NCBI GenBank assembly: GCA_950106755.1
Contig: OX467089.1
Span: forward strand, 17,589,345-17,653,344
Direction of reading: 5' to 3'
DNA length: 64,000 nucleotides
From: Climacium dendroides
Taxonomy: Eukaryota > Streptophyta > Bryopsida > Hypnales > Climaciaceae
A program made the position numbers and the translations under genes. A model generated the notes under the pieces. It was not told where the DNA came from. It did not search any database and saw nothing but the letters and a program-made list of their open reading frames with translations. Below are positions 13,794 through 31,129 of the stretch, piece by piece; positions within the stretch are counted from its first letter, which is position 1, and the number at the start of each line of letters is the position of its first letter.

Positions 13794-14860
13794 TAAGCGC
13801 TCAAGGGACCATTTTTTGATTGATGCTCAACTTTGGATAGCATTTTGGGGCCAATTTTTTTTAATCAAATTCTTTATTAACTTTTATTTTTAGAGATTGG
13901 ATTGCCTTTCAATATTTTTATTCAAAACTAAGATCGCTATAGTCAAACAAAATTATAAGAGAAATAGGGCAAAGTATTTAGAATTGGCCTAGTGTTGAAA
14001 ATTTACTATTTGGAAAAAATGTTGGTGTTCTCATTACTAAATTTTATGCATTTTTTTACAAATCAAAAGAACCCATAATTTTGACCAATCGAAAAATTTA
14101 GATACTAAAGATAGAAATTGTATTTTTGGTGAATTTTTGAAGTAATTACTTCAAAATTCATTTGAAGAAATACACAAATTAGTTTTATAATTTTGGCCAT
14201 ATGGATACTTTCTACTTTTTGTACTTCACATTCAATGCAAACTTCAAAAGAATGATAAAACTTCAAAAGAGTTTCAATCCATTTTCAATTCAAATAATAA
14301 TTTTTGGCAATAGGTTTGATTGTAATCTACATTTCCTTAATTTTTACTAATGCCAAACTCAATGAAAAATTAGCAAAAAAATAGTGCAATTTATCTTCAT
14401 TATTCCTATCAATCCATTGACTTGAGAAATTTACCCCCCACTCCAATACCATTGCTCAATCAAACATATGTTAAAATGCTTGACATTGTATGAAATAGAC
14501 GATATAGTGGGAACTCCCAAATGCACCTTTGCCCCTAAACCCCCATCTTCATTCTATGTATATCTCCAAAATCAATTATGTACCTATGCCGAAGAAACAA
14601 TTCAAAACCAAACTTTATTTCTTCATAACTTTTGCATACAGTATCTAAATGTTGTATTTTTTGTGCATTGGAACCTCTTTTCACTTATTAAATAAAAAAA
14701 TATGAAAATTTGAACAATTTATTAATAGTAATGAGGCACATTAGCAATTAGTGATAGTTTTGGATACCCACCTTATACTTTAGTTTGTCCCTACCAACAT
14801 GGTTAACTCTAAAAGAGCTTGAAAGACTTTTGCAGCCATATATTATACAATGAATATGGT
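13794..14860. other. AT-rich intergenic DNA
   Basis: No gene, RNA or clear repeat is recognised. The open frame at 14468-14695 has no familiar features and normal intergenic composition. Confidence 0.5.
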
Positions 14861-15136
14861 GGTCCTTGACTACAAAAAACATTCACCAAATATTGTTTAA
14901 CACAAAGTGAATTAATGATCACGACGGTATATAAATAACGACGTATCACAACGCATACAATAAACCACAATTGAAGAGTTATAAGGCTAAATACATGTGG
15001 TATTTGACCACAAAAAACATTGACCAAATATTGTTCAATACAAAGCAAATTAATGATCACAATACACAAATAATAGTGTATCACAATTCATACAGTAAAC
15101 CACAATTGAAGAGTTATAAGGCTAAATACGAGTCAT
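14861..15136. repeat. Direct tandem duplication, two units of about 138 bp
   Basis: Unit 1 (14861-14998) begins GGTCCTTGACTACAAAAAAC and unit 2 (14999-15136) begins GGTATTTGACCACAAAAAAC. Both continue through an ACCAAATATTGTT block and end with ATTGAAGAGTTATAAGGCTA. The units differ by scattered substitutions and small indels, so this is an old local duplication. Confidence 0.8.
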
Positions 15137-15169
15137 ATAGAAGGACCCCAAGGGCCTTTCAAGAGTTAA

Positions 15170-15345
15170 ATAAAAAAATTTATTTTATTTTTATTTTTTT
15201 AACACAAGTGTGTTGAAGAACACATTACAAAGGGTTTCCGTTAGGTAGATAGGTTGATTTCACGGTAGATAAACCACCTATGATTGCCAAGTATCAAACC
15301 CGCAACCACGCCATTCGATTTGGGTACCTTTCCACCATCATCCGA
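15170..15345 (-). mobile_element. Possible tRNA-derived SINE remnant
   Basis: Read on the minus strand there is a GGGTTTGATACTTGG string resembling a pol III B box (GGTTCGANNCC). It is followed about 90 bases later by an A/T-rich tail of TAAAAA and AAATAAAATAAA type. No convincing A box is visible. Local base composition is GC-richer than the surroundings. This is an inference only. Confidence 0.3.
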
Positions 15346-15602
15346 TAGTTTAGGGTCATCTTGGACCAAATGAACAGTTCTAGACACTACCGGTACCCCT
15401 GACCCCTTTACCCCGCCTCCTTTACCCTAGAGTCCCTTTTACTGTGAGTCTCCATCAGTCAAATCCAAGGCCATTTATTGAGAAAGTCTCACAACACATG
15501 AGAGTGATGAGACAAGGGCCCCCTGGATTTAATTAAAAGGCCGGAGGGGAGGGTGTGTGTTGGAACTTGGAAGTTATGGGTCTGAAAACTGGCCCTCATC
15601 AT

Positions 15603-16236
15603 TTATCCCGCTCCAGTGATTAATGCCCAGAGCTTCAGCCAAGCCGGTGCCAACATCTGGATAAAGCCCCATAATAACACCAGGAGAGATCCCAATAGAT
15701 AAAAAGCTTGCGGAAAAGTTGGGAAGCTTTTAAAGTAAAAGGTCGAGTTCGAATTTTGAACCCCCGGCGGATTTGGCGGGGTTGGAAGTCTCCGGAGCGG
15801 GAAATTAAAGATTCGAATTCGACCAAAAAACGAATCGGTGGAGAGTCGAGTGACGAATAGTAAGTTCAGCATAAAGTACCGACGTACTGTGAGTTCCAGC
15901 ATTTCGAGTACGAAGGGTGATATCGTTGATCCGATTGGTACGGCCAGGAGACTCTGGAGTACCGGCCTGAATTTGCTGCAAGGAGGATGCCTCGGGGATT
16001 CGATCTCCTGATTTGCAGGTGGAGTTTGGATTTTCCTCGGAGAGGTTGTGAGCAAAGGGAATGGTGGGGCGATGGTGGGATCGAGACCAGCTTTTTCAAT
16101 GTTTTTCGATCGTTGTTGTAGAATTTTAGGGCGTCGGAGTGGTGGTGAGTTAAAGCAGGTTACTGTAGCCAGGGAGAGCTGTTTGGTGTCTATGGGAAGA
16201 GAATCATTCGAAATGGCGGAGCACACATATATATAA
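15603..16236 (-). pseudogene. GC-rich island, possible minus-strand gene remnant
   Basis: This island is clearly GC-richer than its surroundings and has a TATATATA box on the minus strand at about 16222-16232. Downstream of that box one frame stays open to a stop at 15603-15605 and ends in a hydrophobic segment (YLLGSLLVLLWGFIQMLAPA). Ser/Arg/Pro-rich stretches in two different frames resemble plastid transit peptides. No convincing start codon follows the TATA box, and the most gene-like stretches fall in different frames, so this may be a frameshifted pseudogene or only a promoter/UTR region. I do not recognise the product. Confidence 0.25.
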
Positions 16237-16317
16237 GTTAGACGAAATGACGAATGTGTCGGCGTGAAATGATTCAGTATACTCGAACCAGTACTGTACT
16301 GTAGTGTTACCGGAAAA

Positions 16318-16608
16318 CGGAATATTCTCGTTCTCACGGATCTGTTTTTATTTATTTGGTACAAATGAGAAGAAAATTCATTGCAAGAGTAAAATACAAC
16401 CACCTTAACCGAAAAACAGCCAGGGCGCACTGGCGCAGAGGAGTAAATTAATGAGGTTCTCACAGATTTTCAAATTGCGTTTCTGATGTACGTAGTACCT
16501 TAAGCAGACTGCGTTTTATTCGGTTTGATTTTAAAACAGCAGCAAGTACACATATATTTCAAGACTAACTCAACGTTCAGAAGAAACCTGAGAACGAGAA
16601 TATTCCGT
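16318..16608. repeat. Widely spaced inverted repeat
   Basis: The string CGGAATATTCTCGTTCTCA near 16318-16336 recurs in inverted form at about 16590-16608. The arms are about 250 bp apart in a GC-richer zone beside the minus-strand island. This could be the ends of a small element or a regulatory palindrome. Confidence 0.45.
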
Positions 16609-17097
16609 TCCCCTGAAATAATGATACCTACAGTTTGATTAGACGCAGTTGCTAAATGCGATGCAAGCAATCACAGCTGCAGCAGATCGAAGCCGGTGTG
16701 AATTGAATCAGCGATTTTATTCAAGTTTCAGCGCTTGATTACGGCTTTCCAGTTTCTGTTATTCGTAAGAGGAAGCTGCACTTCGGAGAGTAGAACCGCC
16801 AAAGACGAGCTCGTCATCGAATTTGCATGTAGAGAGGTTTTCATTCTGGCTAGACGGTCAGTTTTCCTTTTATTACGCTAGTTTGTTGGTAAAGCTTGGA
16901 AAAACTTTATGGACTGATCTCCCATCACCTTCATCTAATACAAAGTCTATTTCCTATTTACAATTATGTTTACAACTTTTGTGTTCATGGTTGCTAACAT
17001 GTGAGCTTAGGTTCTTGGGCCCATGAACCTAAAAGCCTGAGCTCCTATATTATAGGTACCTACGTTATAGGCACCTTTCATGTCACAAAATATACTT

Positions 17098-17202
17098 GTA
17101 TTGAAAGAAACAAATTTTGGATGACATTTGTATTTTTTGTGACATAAAAATGTTAAATTTAACGCAAATTTCATCCATATTTTGTTTCTTTCAATATGAT
17201 TT
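17098..17202. repeat. Hairpin-forming inverted repeat
   Basis: The left arm ATTGAAAGAAACAAATTTTG with GATGACATTT (17100-17129) pairs with a right arm near 17167-17199 that ends TTTGTTTCTTTCAAT. The loop is about 37 bp. This is probably a tiny MITE. Confidence 0.55.
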
Positions 17203-20051
17203 TCTACTAGTTTTTTTTCTATTAGTTTTCTATAATAGTATAATTTTATTGCTTCAATTGGAGATGTCTCATTAAGTAACTTCTTTTTGCAATGGATCTA
17301 AGATTTGCTATATAGCTCAATCCAAGTTGATGCATATAAATATTGAAAAAGACATGTATATTTGACCTTCCATTTAAAAAATATGTTGACTTAATAATAA
17401 ATATTTTTTAATCATATATTACATTTGATGTTAGTGCAAAATTCTTGGTAGTTGAAAAGTACAAAAGGTAACATACACAAGTATAGTAGTTGACAATTCC
17501 CTTTGTTGGAGAACAATTGGAAGTACACACTACATGGCAAGCATGATCTTCAATTCCCATTGGATGGTTGGATGTTTGCAACTTTAAGCAAGCTATTCTA
17601 CCTCTTAAATTTTATTTTTTTGTAGTTCTTTTGTTAATTGTATTTACATATTACAACAATCCAAGGATCTAATATATGATAGTTTTATACTCTTCAAATG
17701 TGTTGTGTTGTCAATTTTGTTAGTTATAAGTAGTTTATTTTCAATTCATTTTAGTAATCTGAAACTAATAATTTTATTGATTTCAATAAGTTTATATTGA
17801 GTTCATTTTTGGAGATAAAGTTTGACTATTATTTTGATTTTATTTTTTTTAATTACACAAATTTTGTACCACAAGTTTGCCATTCTTGTTTATTTCTAAC
17901 TGATAATGAATAAAACAATATTGAACTAGTTAATTTAAGTTTTTTTTAATGTGAGTGAAGCTTTGAAAATATTTTATATTGACAAGAAAGTATATTTAAT
18001 TCTAACTTTGTTACTAAAATGGTCCCAATGAGATTCTTCTATAAAATATAAAACCTTTGAACAATGTATTTATTCTAACACCATATGTTTGAGCCGTTTT
18101 CAGTGACATATTTGTTAAGCATATGGATTTATAGAAGATGCCATTGCACCTTCAATTGGTGATAGGTGTAAGTATGCATTTCAAGAAGGTTTTAGAGTTA
18201 GCATGTACTATAGTTTGAGGTCATTTGCAACACATTTTTGTTGAATAATTATTTTAAATTGGAAGGGTTGGTTTGGCATTTTATTTATTTTTATTAATAA
18301 GGTGTTTGACTTGTACTCATTAAATAATTTTTCTTTAACTTTTGACAACTTTTCAAATAATATTGGAAGTTGAATGGTTTTCTTCAATGTATAGGAAAGT
18401 AATTGTCATGACTTTTGTACCTTTAAAAGGCTGTGTGGAAATTGTGGGGAATGGGGAAATGGCTTGACATCAACAATCTTGATGTGGTTTGGAGATAGCC
18501 ATGTTAGATAATAATATTTAATTAGTATTTAAGTATTTTTTCAAAAAAATATAAATTTGATATTTTTAAAAATATTTTAATGTTTTTTGAATTATTTAAT
18601 AATTTGACTACAATCATGGTTTCCAACTAAGGGAACAACTCCAAAACAAACTCTTAGAGGTCCAAAAAACATCTAGTACTTTTCATAGTCTTCTTACTTA
18701 GAACATCACCACCAAGTGCATTCAATTAGATTATAACATCAAGATTCAAGAAGTGGTGAGGCACTTATTGCTTCGATGCTTTACACCAACCACTGTTTAA
18801 AGTCCTCACTAAAGTTCTTCCCCTTCTTCTCACCCTTCTCACCCTTTAAAGTCCTTACTAAAGTTTTTCCATAGTTAAAGTTGACTTAGTTAGTATGAGT
18901 GTAAAATTGCCTAGTACAAAGGTCCATTTCTATTGCCAAGCAAATGTGAGAGTGACCAAAGGAGTTGTACAACGCGTATTGCAAGAAGTGTCAGTGTAGA
19001 GCCGTTTTTTTTCTAACAAACGCAACAAGCCTCAATTGGTGTTGTCGAGGTTGTTGTTAAGGCCTAGTGGCGATGCTCTTAAGGTGGGCTTACATACAAA
19101 GTCCAGTGACCCTCTAAAGTACTAAAAGACAAAAATAGTTCTACCAATCATTAGTAAGCGTGCGAGTAGGAGAATGAGTTCCACCAATAACAGTGCCATT
19201 AGAGACCATTTGAGATCAATGGAAGGCTTTTTAAAGCAACCTTAGGCAAAGAGAATCTTGGGAATTTTAAAGTGGGCATAGTTTCAATAAGGATTTATTT
19301 GTTTGTGGATGGACAATCATTCTAACATCCCCATCTCATAGTGTGTTGGTATTGAGGCATCTACTAGCTCTACCTATGTGTCAATGTTTCTAGCATATGT
19401 TATCAAGACTCTAGTCGTGTCAAGTTCAAACAATGAATGAATTGGCTTTTGAATAGTACAATTAGTACTCTCTTTGATCATCAATGCAACTTATTATGCC
19501 ATTCATCACTTATAATATTATAGTTATTTAGTTTAAAATTATTTATCTTTCTAGCGTGTGGACAAAGAACTCAAGTACAAGGCCGTTGTCAACTATAGTG
19601 CTTCCAAAAAAAATCCTAGTTTATTGACATGACCAAGAGCAATCTCAACTTCCAATTGTATGCATTTCACCTTGGTTGCTCTCATTGGCCGCACTCTTAG
19701 AAATTCTAACATAATTGACAATATGGCACCATTTGTAACACATTGGACAACATACACTTTGTCTCTATCCTTTCCTCCCTACTTGAGTGCCTCGCAAGGG
19801 CTTCCCATTGACTTCAAATAGTTTCTAATGATTCCACAATGTAGAAGAAACATAAAGTATTTTCTATATTTTAGTATCAATGAATGTATCCACCCAACGA
19901 TACGTGTGAAGAAGACTCTTACTTTGTTGACTCAACTTCAATGGATTTTGATTCAGCTTCATTGGATGGACATGTCATAAGACCCATTTGTGAAAGTAAG
20001 TTATCATTCCAACATTTTGACCTTTTTTATGTTTAATTTTCCTTGGATTCC
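17203..20051. other. AT-rich intergenic DNA with an old element copy
   Basis: No gene is seen. The only recognisable structure is the diverged family-1 element at about 18430-18680. Confidence 0.5.
18430..18680. mobile_element. Inverted-repeat element, family 1, diverged copy 3
   Basis: The right end, read on the minus strand (TACTAGATGTTTTTTGGACC, then a block ending GTTGTTCCC), resembles the termini of the elements at 1146 and 8565. The interior shares the AATAATATTTAATTAGTATT-type filler. The left boundary is uncertain. Confidence 0.4.
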
Positions 20052-20177
20052 GCAGCCCCACAGCAACTCAGCAAAGCAGCACTCTAAATGGTCTGATCCG
20101 TTGATCTTCTCTGCTACAGAAACGTCCTCCGTTGATTTCCTTTGCTGAGTTGCTTTGCTGAGTTGCTGTGGGGCTGC
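20052..20177. mobile_element. 126-bp MITE with 27-bp perfect terminal inverted repeats
   Basis: The left end begins GCAGCCCCACAGCAACTCAG and continues CAAAGCA. The right end is its exact reverse complement. It lies about 560-680 bp upstream of the copy A receptor-kinase start codon, and I see no counterpart upstream of copy B. Confidence 0.75.
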
Positions 20178-20735
20178 TCTTACTATTGTGCTTCAAAATT
20201 TTTAAGCTCATATTCTTTAATATTATTTTGCCGAATATGAGCTTCATAAAGAAGTAACTTCTTTTCTTTCCGGAGCACTCACAGACTCTTCAGTTGCAGC
20301 CACTTCCGAAGTTCTTTAACTTCCTCGCACCGAATCGGAGGTTCACACTTGGTCGGGCAACTTTAGTTGGGCACACAGAGAAACATTTCATTTCCAAAGG
20401 CGAGAGAAAATTGTCACCTTCTTCAATTCACCTTTTTTGACCAAAGCACCCGGACGCTGCTTCAGGTTTTGAACAACATGTGAAGATATCTGAAGCTGTG
20501 GAACTCAGTTAAGCTTAATATTGCTGGATGTCGTAATAGCCAGACCTGCTTCGCACCGGTTGTCTTTCCCTAAAGAGAAAAATCCGAGCGTGCTGTGTAA
20601 ACCCTAACTCGACGGTCTTTAAATTTTCATTCAACACCTGAACGATTGTTGCGGACCTCTCCAAGATATTGAGCTGTGTGAGCTTTCGAATGGTCGACGG
20701 TCTTCAAATTTTCGTTGAACCATACAAATTTGACG

Positions 20736-25906
<5,171 letters not shown>

Positions 25907-26800
25907 TAGATGTCTATAGATGATATTTTGATCAAAGTATGAAGCCTTCCGGATGCAATCGAGTTGTTGCCAATTGCAGCAGATTATCTGGCAGAGTTTC
26001 AGTTATTGCTGGGGTTGTTGAGTAGAAGACGTGACTCTGGAGTCTGCCATTTCAGTTTCAGATTGCGATAGCACAGCCCTGCATCAACGTCAACCAGCAG
26101 TCGCGCGCACGCGATCTGCCACGCGATCTGCCAAGGAGACGTACTGAACTGAACGATGGGAGTGCCGTCCACTTTCGGCTCTGGACACATCTGTTGAGGA
26201 CGCGCTCTGGAACAATGGCCTCCGTTCTTGCCGGTATCCCGTGACCTCTTTCATCTGACTGCTTGGGTCCAAAAGAAATGGCTTTGACATAAGGTAGGAG
26301 TGAATGTGGAACAAGTATTAACTTAGCTCATTTCTCCCAACAAATAACGGATTTTTTTTGGTGCCACATAAGATTTCTTCCTCCCATATAATATCAACAT
26401 AATGTAGTCCTTGCACCCAAATCTTATATGATATCAAAACCTTAAAATGGTAAAGAATATTATAGATATTCTTAGCATGCATTTTTTGGGCATTGCACAA
26501 ATAAACTATGAATTTTCAAGGTGCACTCAAGAATCATGAAGGAACTAGTTAATGTTTACTATAATTATTAAAAAAAATAATTGAAAATTGAAAATTGATG
26601 AAAAATTCTATATCCATTACAAAAAATTTGAGCCTTGTAGAAGGCTATTAAAAAGATTTGTTGACCGTCGGTAGTGTTTTTTTAGAAGTGCACTATTCCT
26701 CTGTACCTGCTCAATTTGATGGATGGACAATGCATGATCAGGCTAAAAAATGGACCATCCACTTCTACACAATAGCAATAAGGACTGCCTTCCTCTAGAC
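25907..26800. other. 3' flank of receptor kinase A and intergenic DNA
   Basis: Up to about 26290 the sequence is still homologous to the copy B flank (51897-52320), marking the right end of the duplicated block. Beyond that it is AT-rich with no gene. Confidence 0.6.
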
Positions 26801-26804
26801 AAAA

Positions 26805-26875
26805 TGATGTGTAATATTGCACACCATTTCATCCCAAGATGATATGGTGTGAAATATTCTACACTCATTAAAACT
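26805..26875. repeat. Small hairpin
   Basis: A GATGTGTAATATTGCACACCAT arm is followed closely by an inverted partner, ATGGTGTGAAATATTCTACAC. The two arms together span about 70 bp. Confidence 0.5.
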
Positions 26876-26879
26876 AATG

Positions 26880-27540
26880 CTTTAATTTCCTCACAGTAAT
26901 TTGAACACCTTTCATGATTTGTGAATTAAGAGTGAGAAGACAAATCTTTATATACATATGGGGTGGTAGGAGGTAAAGTAAACAATGTGGAATAAATAAA
27001 TTAAAGTTAGTAGGAGCTCAACTGCTCATAATAAAGTCAAATTAAAGCAAGAATTCTATTTAAAGTAGAATTTCAGGCTTCATTTAGTCATAGTAAAATA
27101 AAAAACTTTAAAAAACTTTAGACTAAAAGAAATTGGAAAATCCATATAAATTTCATTTCCAAAAATTTGTTTCATATTTCAAGACTCCAATCAAAAGTTA
27201 TGGACATTTCAAAGAGGGTTTGAAAGGGACATTTTACATCTTGAAACATCCTCTTTAAATTTTATCTATAACTTTTGATTGAAGGCTTGAAATATGAAAC
27301 GAATTTTTGAAGATGAAATTTAAATAGATTTCCCAACTTTTTTTAGTTCAAATTTTTTTGAAAAAAGTTCTTCTATTGTGACTAAATGAGGTCTGAAATT
27401 CTACATAAATATAATTTTGACATTTTGACAATAAGTGGTTTAGCACTCATTTTCAAATTATCCCATATCCTTTGAGGATTCATTGTGAAAACTCAACTTC
27501 AATATAAAAATGACATCTCCAACCTTCATTCCTTCAAGCA
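26880..27540. mobile_element. Foldback element, family 2, copy 1
   Basis: Inverted arms at about 27060-27225 and 27240-27410 meet at an apex near 27230. The left arm has AATTTCAGGCTTCATTTAGT and the right arm ACTAAATGAGGTCTGAAATT. The central arm sequence (CAAAAGTTATGGACATTTCA and its inverse) is shared with the large palindrome at 29700-30480. The outer right part reappears alone near 58830-59000. It is non-coding. Confidence 0.65.
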
Positions 27541-27787
27541 TTTCCTACTCAATTCCTTCATAGATCTACCAATATTATTTTTTGGATGGGTTAGATGACA
27601 TTGGGATTTTGATTCAAAGGATTCTCATGGTGTTTGGCATATCATCTTAGAATATTTGTTTGTTTGGTCTAAGATTTAGAAGGAAAGAAAAATTCGTAAA
27701 CCATAAGTCTATTGCTCCAGTCTTGGCACGCGGGGAATTAAAGGAGTATAGGTTTTTGGATTTTCCAAAGTTGTACTAGCACCAGTA

Positions 27788-28238
27788 CACTAAATAGTGT
27801 TGGCAACACTAATTTACTGAGATAACACTAATTGTGATTAGCAAGGTTAGTGTTAGAAGATTATTTATCCATTCTAACACTATTTTAGCTCTTTAGTAAA
27901 TTACAATTTTCTAAGAAAGGGACAAATTTTCACGGTGAAAGGCAAAAATTACAATTTTGCAGAGAAGGGACAAATTTTCATGACGAGAGGCTAAAATTAC
28001 AGTTTTGCAGGGAAGGGACAAATTTTCGCAGTGGGAGGCAAAAATTACAATTTTGTAGGGAAGAGACAAATTTTTACGGTGGGGGGCAAAAATTATAGTT
28101 TTGCAGGGAAGGGACAGATTTTTATGACAACAATTAAGTGCCCCAACACTATTTACGCATAAGTTGAAAAATAGTGTTGGGGGTAAAAAACAAGGAACAA
28201 CACTAATTATCACCCAACACTATTTATCAATTTTAGTG
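27788..28238. mobile_element. pogo-type non-autonomous element with internal tandem repeats
   Basis: TA target duplications flank termini related to CACTAAAATTGATAAATAG (left CACTAAATAGTGTTGG; right the inverse of CACTAAAATTGATAAATAGT). The ends match the larger element at 43420-45855 that carries a DDE transposase, so this is probably its deletion derivative. The interior holds about five units of 48 bp. Confidence 0.75.
27903..28135. repeat. 48-bp tandem repeat, about five units
   Basis: Each unit contains GGGACAAATTTTCACGG-like and GGCAAAAATTACAATTTTGCA-like strings. On the minus strand the units translate as a fortuitous 16-residue repeat, which I do not treat as a gene. Confidence 0.75.
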
Positions 28239-29699
28239 TAGTGCCAACTTAGACATGCATGGGCAGTCAATGGGCTGGCACTCTAAATCATTCCAAACCC
28301 GTAGCCTTCTCGTGGCCTCATTTTTTTCCTAATGCCTTCATAGAAGGAATTTTCTACTTTTCTTCTTGTTAAGTTCTTAGTGTCTAAGGGATTTGTGGTC
28401 ATAGAATACCATCAAAAAATGTGAAATTAAGAAGTTTTATTTCCTTCATTGTAAAGATTCATTTTCATAATCAACCATAGGATCTTGTAGATATATTATC
28501 AAAGAGTTTTATAATGGATTTCCTAAAGAATTGAATCCTAAAATTCAAAGATAGTGACTTGTGATTGTTTAACAATTGATTTACTTTCATATCCCCCAAC
28601 TTCAATGCCCATTTTCGTTTTAAATTCTTTTTCCCCAAAGTACCTCTAAAATACCCTCTAAAATGAAGCTATTATACATTAAGCTAACATTCATATGATC
28701 AGAAAAACTTAGTAGTTGTGTGAGGTACGTATCCTTACAATCAACATTGCTCAAAAATCGGCACCCATGTTTGGACTAAAAAGAGATTTTTTCCTAAATA
28801 TAATTGATAAGAGAAGGATTTATACAATCTGATAACAAAAGGCTAAGAAAGTCTAGTAGTCAGTTTTTAATACATATACAAACAAAATTTGTCTCTTATT
28901 CATTTGGTGTCCAAATAATGCATGCTCAAGTTTGTTAGAAATTTCTTTCACATGCCAATAAAGCTTAATAAAACTAATTTATGATTAATAATAGTAACTT
29001 TGTTCAATTGTATTTAGGATTAATTATAGGTGTATATATATCTTAATAGATCTCATGCCATTTATGTTGCAACGCCATGATATATGACAAAAAAATATTC
29101 AATTGAAGTATTTATTACTGAAGTTATAAATTATTATTGGGTAATTAATTGATTACCTACACATGATTCCATCTCTAAAAAGTTCTCTAGTTTCCTATTC
29201 AAGTAATTGTGAATATATGACTTATCATGCATACTAATCTATATATAGAATTATAGAGTTCTATTTCAAAAAATTTGATATCATATAAGAAATATGTTAT
29301 AGATCAATTCATTCACTTTTAAAAATTTATACACTGCTTTAATAAGAGTTTAATCAAAATGCAATCATTACAAAAATAAGGGTATAAATGACTCGTCCAC
29401 AATGACTGCAGGTGCAACAATGACTACAAAATAATTGTTTTGCAATCATTGAAAATAAGTCATTTATACTCTTATTTTTTTCTCATTAACATTAAAAAAA
29501 AAAGTGGCCTTCTTGAGGGCCACTTCACAACCCTCAAAGGACTATATTGTAAGTATTTTATTTTGGTTACTGAATTTTCCCCCCTATTGCTGCTCACCAT
29601 TGAATCACAATGTTAGGTTCAAAAGTCAAGAACAAACTGTTTAAGAATCAGGATTTATAGCATACTAATGCATGTCAACTATAACTTGTAAAGGCCTTC
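28239..29699. other. AT-rich intergenic DNA with one small hairpin element
   Basis: No coding region is seen. At about 29373-29480 the string AAAATAAGGGTATAAATGAC recurs in inverted form (GTCATTTATACTCTTATTTT), giving a MITE-like element of about 105 bp. Confidence 0.5.
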
Positions 29700-30480
29700 C
29701 CAAATTAAGCTAAATTTATTTAAATGTAGCCACATTAAGTAGCTTTTGAAGCTAGTTGCCAAAGTCAACTAGCTTCAAAAGTCACTCATTCAATTTTGGG
29801 TGTTGATGGAAGAGATGAGCCACTCTTTATACAAGTGGGGTAGTGGTGGGTGCAACTATCCATATGGGATATGTAAATTAAGAAGAATAAGAATTCAACC
29901 GCTCATATTTAAGGCAAATGCAAGAATTAAGTTAAAATTCAAATTTTAAACCTCATTTAAACATAATTGTAGAACTTTTTAAAATAACTTAGAACTAAAA
30001 AAAGGTGGAAAATCAAATTGAGTTTCATTTCCAAAAATTTAGTTGTGATTTCAAAATTTTTACTAGAAAGTTATGGACAAATTTCATAGAGGGTGTTTGT
30101 AAATGTAAAAAAAAATTCACTCCAACCCCTCTTTGAAATTTGTCCATAACTTTATAGTAAAGACTTGAAATCTTAAACAGATTTTTGAAAATGAAACTCA
30201 ATTTGATTTTCCACCTTTTTTTAGTTTAAAGTTATTTTAAAAAGTTCTACAATTATGTTTAAATGAGGTTTAAAATTTGAATTTTAACTTAATTCTTGCA
30301 TTTGCCTTAAATATGAGCGGTTGAATTCTTATTCTTCTTAATTTACATATCCCATATGGATAGTTGCACCCACCACTACCCCACTTGTATAAGAGTGGCT
30401 CATCTCTTCTAGCAATGCCCAAAATTGAATGAGTGACTTTTGAAGCAAGGTGCCATTGGCTAAATTTAGCTTAATTTGGC
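29700..30480. mobile_element. Large palindrome (foldback element, family 2, copy 2)
   Basis: Two arms of about 340-380 bp are near-perfect inverted copies around an apex near 30105. Outer ends: CCAAATTAAGCTAAATTTA at the left and its inverse at the right. Matching inner blocks include CCATATGGGATATGTAAATT and GAATTCAACCGCTCATATTT. It has no coding capacity. A transcript would form a long hairpin, and the arms are similar enough to suggest recent origin or arm-to-arm conversion. Confidence 0.8.
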
Positions 30481-31129
30481 AAACCTTTTATTCTTTTGTT
30501 CCAATGTATTTTAAATATATTCAAAATTTGTCAGAATAAAAATCCAATTGCATTTGTTGAAATTCACACACTCTGATTGCTCACATGTGATGTATTCTAT
30601 AAGCTTTTCAGACCTCAAAGAATAGGCTGGATTGTCACTTTGTGGAGGCCCAGCCAAGGGTTGCCTTTTTCTCTTATGTGAGAGTAGATTTGTGAATTGT
30701 AAAAATTGTCTAGTATTGGGGTATTGTATTTTCAATAATTGCTAAATTTGACTAATAAATGTGAAGGATTGAGTTGATAGGCTCTTTCTCATTGTAATTA
30801 CAAAGAGTGTCATAATTTCATTCATCTCAATCAGTTATTATTTATTATTTATATTATTTATATTAATTTACATTTAGACTTTAATTATAAGATTTATTCC
30901 TAAATAAAAAAATATGTATGTATAGATAGATATTTTTAAAGTTTTCTGTTGGCAAGTAAAATATAAAATATATAATATATAATATATAGCTATATATTTT
31001 TCGCAGTACAGAAGTTTTTATGGCTTATATACTCTCTTATAAAATTTGCCTGAGGAAAGCCTTTACCATTTAATGGTCTTTCTCGGCTATTACTTACAAA
31101 CACTACTCCATTATTTGTTTCACATTTAA
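30481..31129. other. AT-rich intergenic DNA
   Basis: No gene or RNA is recognised. There is an AT dinucleotide-rich patch at about 30955-30995. Confidence 0.5.

Noticed and set aside
15603..16463. Full 286-residue minus-strand protein
   Set aside because: Its first third lies upstream of the apparent TATA box and has no homology signal that I recognise; kept only as a low-confidence remnant.
27903..28135. CRISPR-like regular repeat
   Set aside because: The units are directly tandem without unique spacers, and the sequence is eukaryotic nuclear DNA.
27911..28213. Minus-strand 100-codon frame with a 16-residue repeat (ENLSLPCKTVI type)
   Set aside because: It is the chance translation of the 48-bp non-coding tandem units inside a pogo-type MITE.
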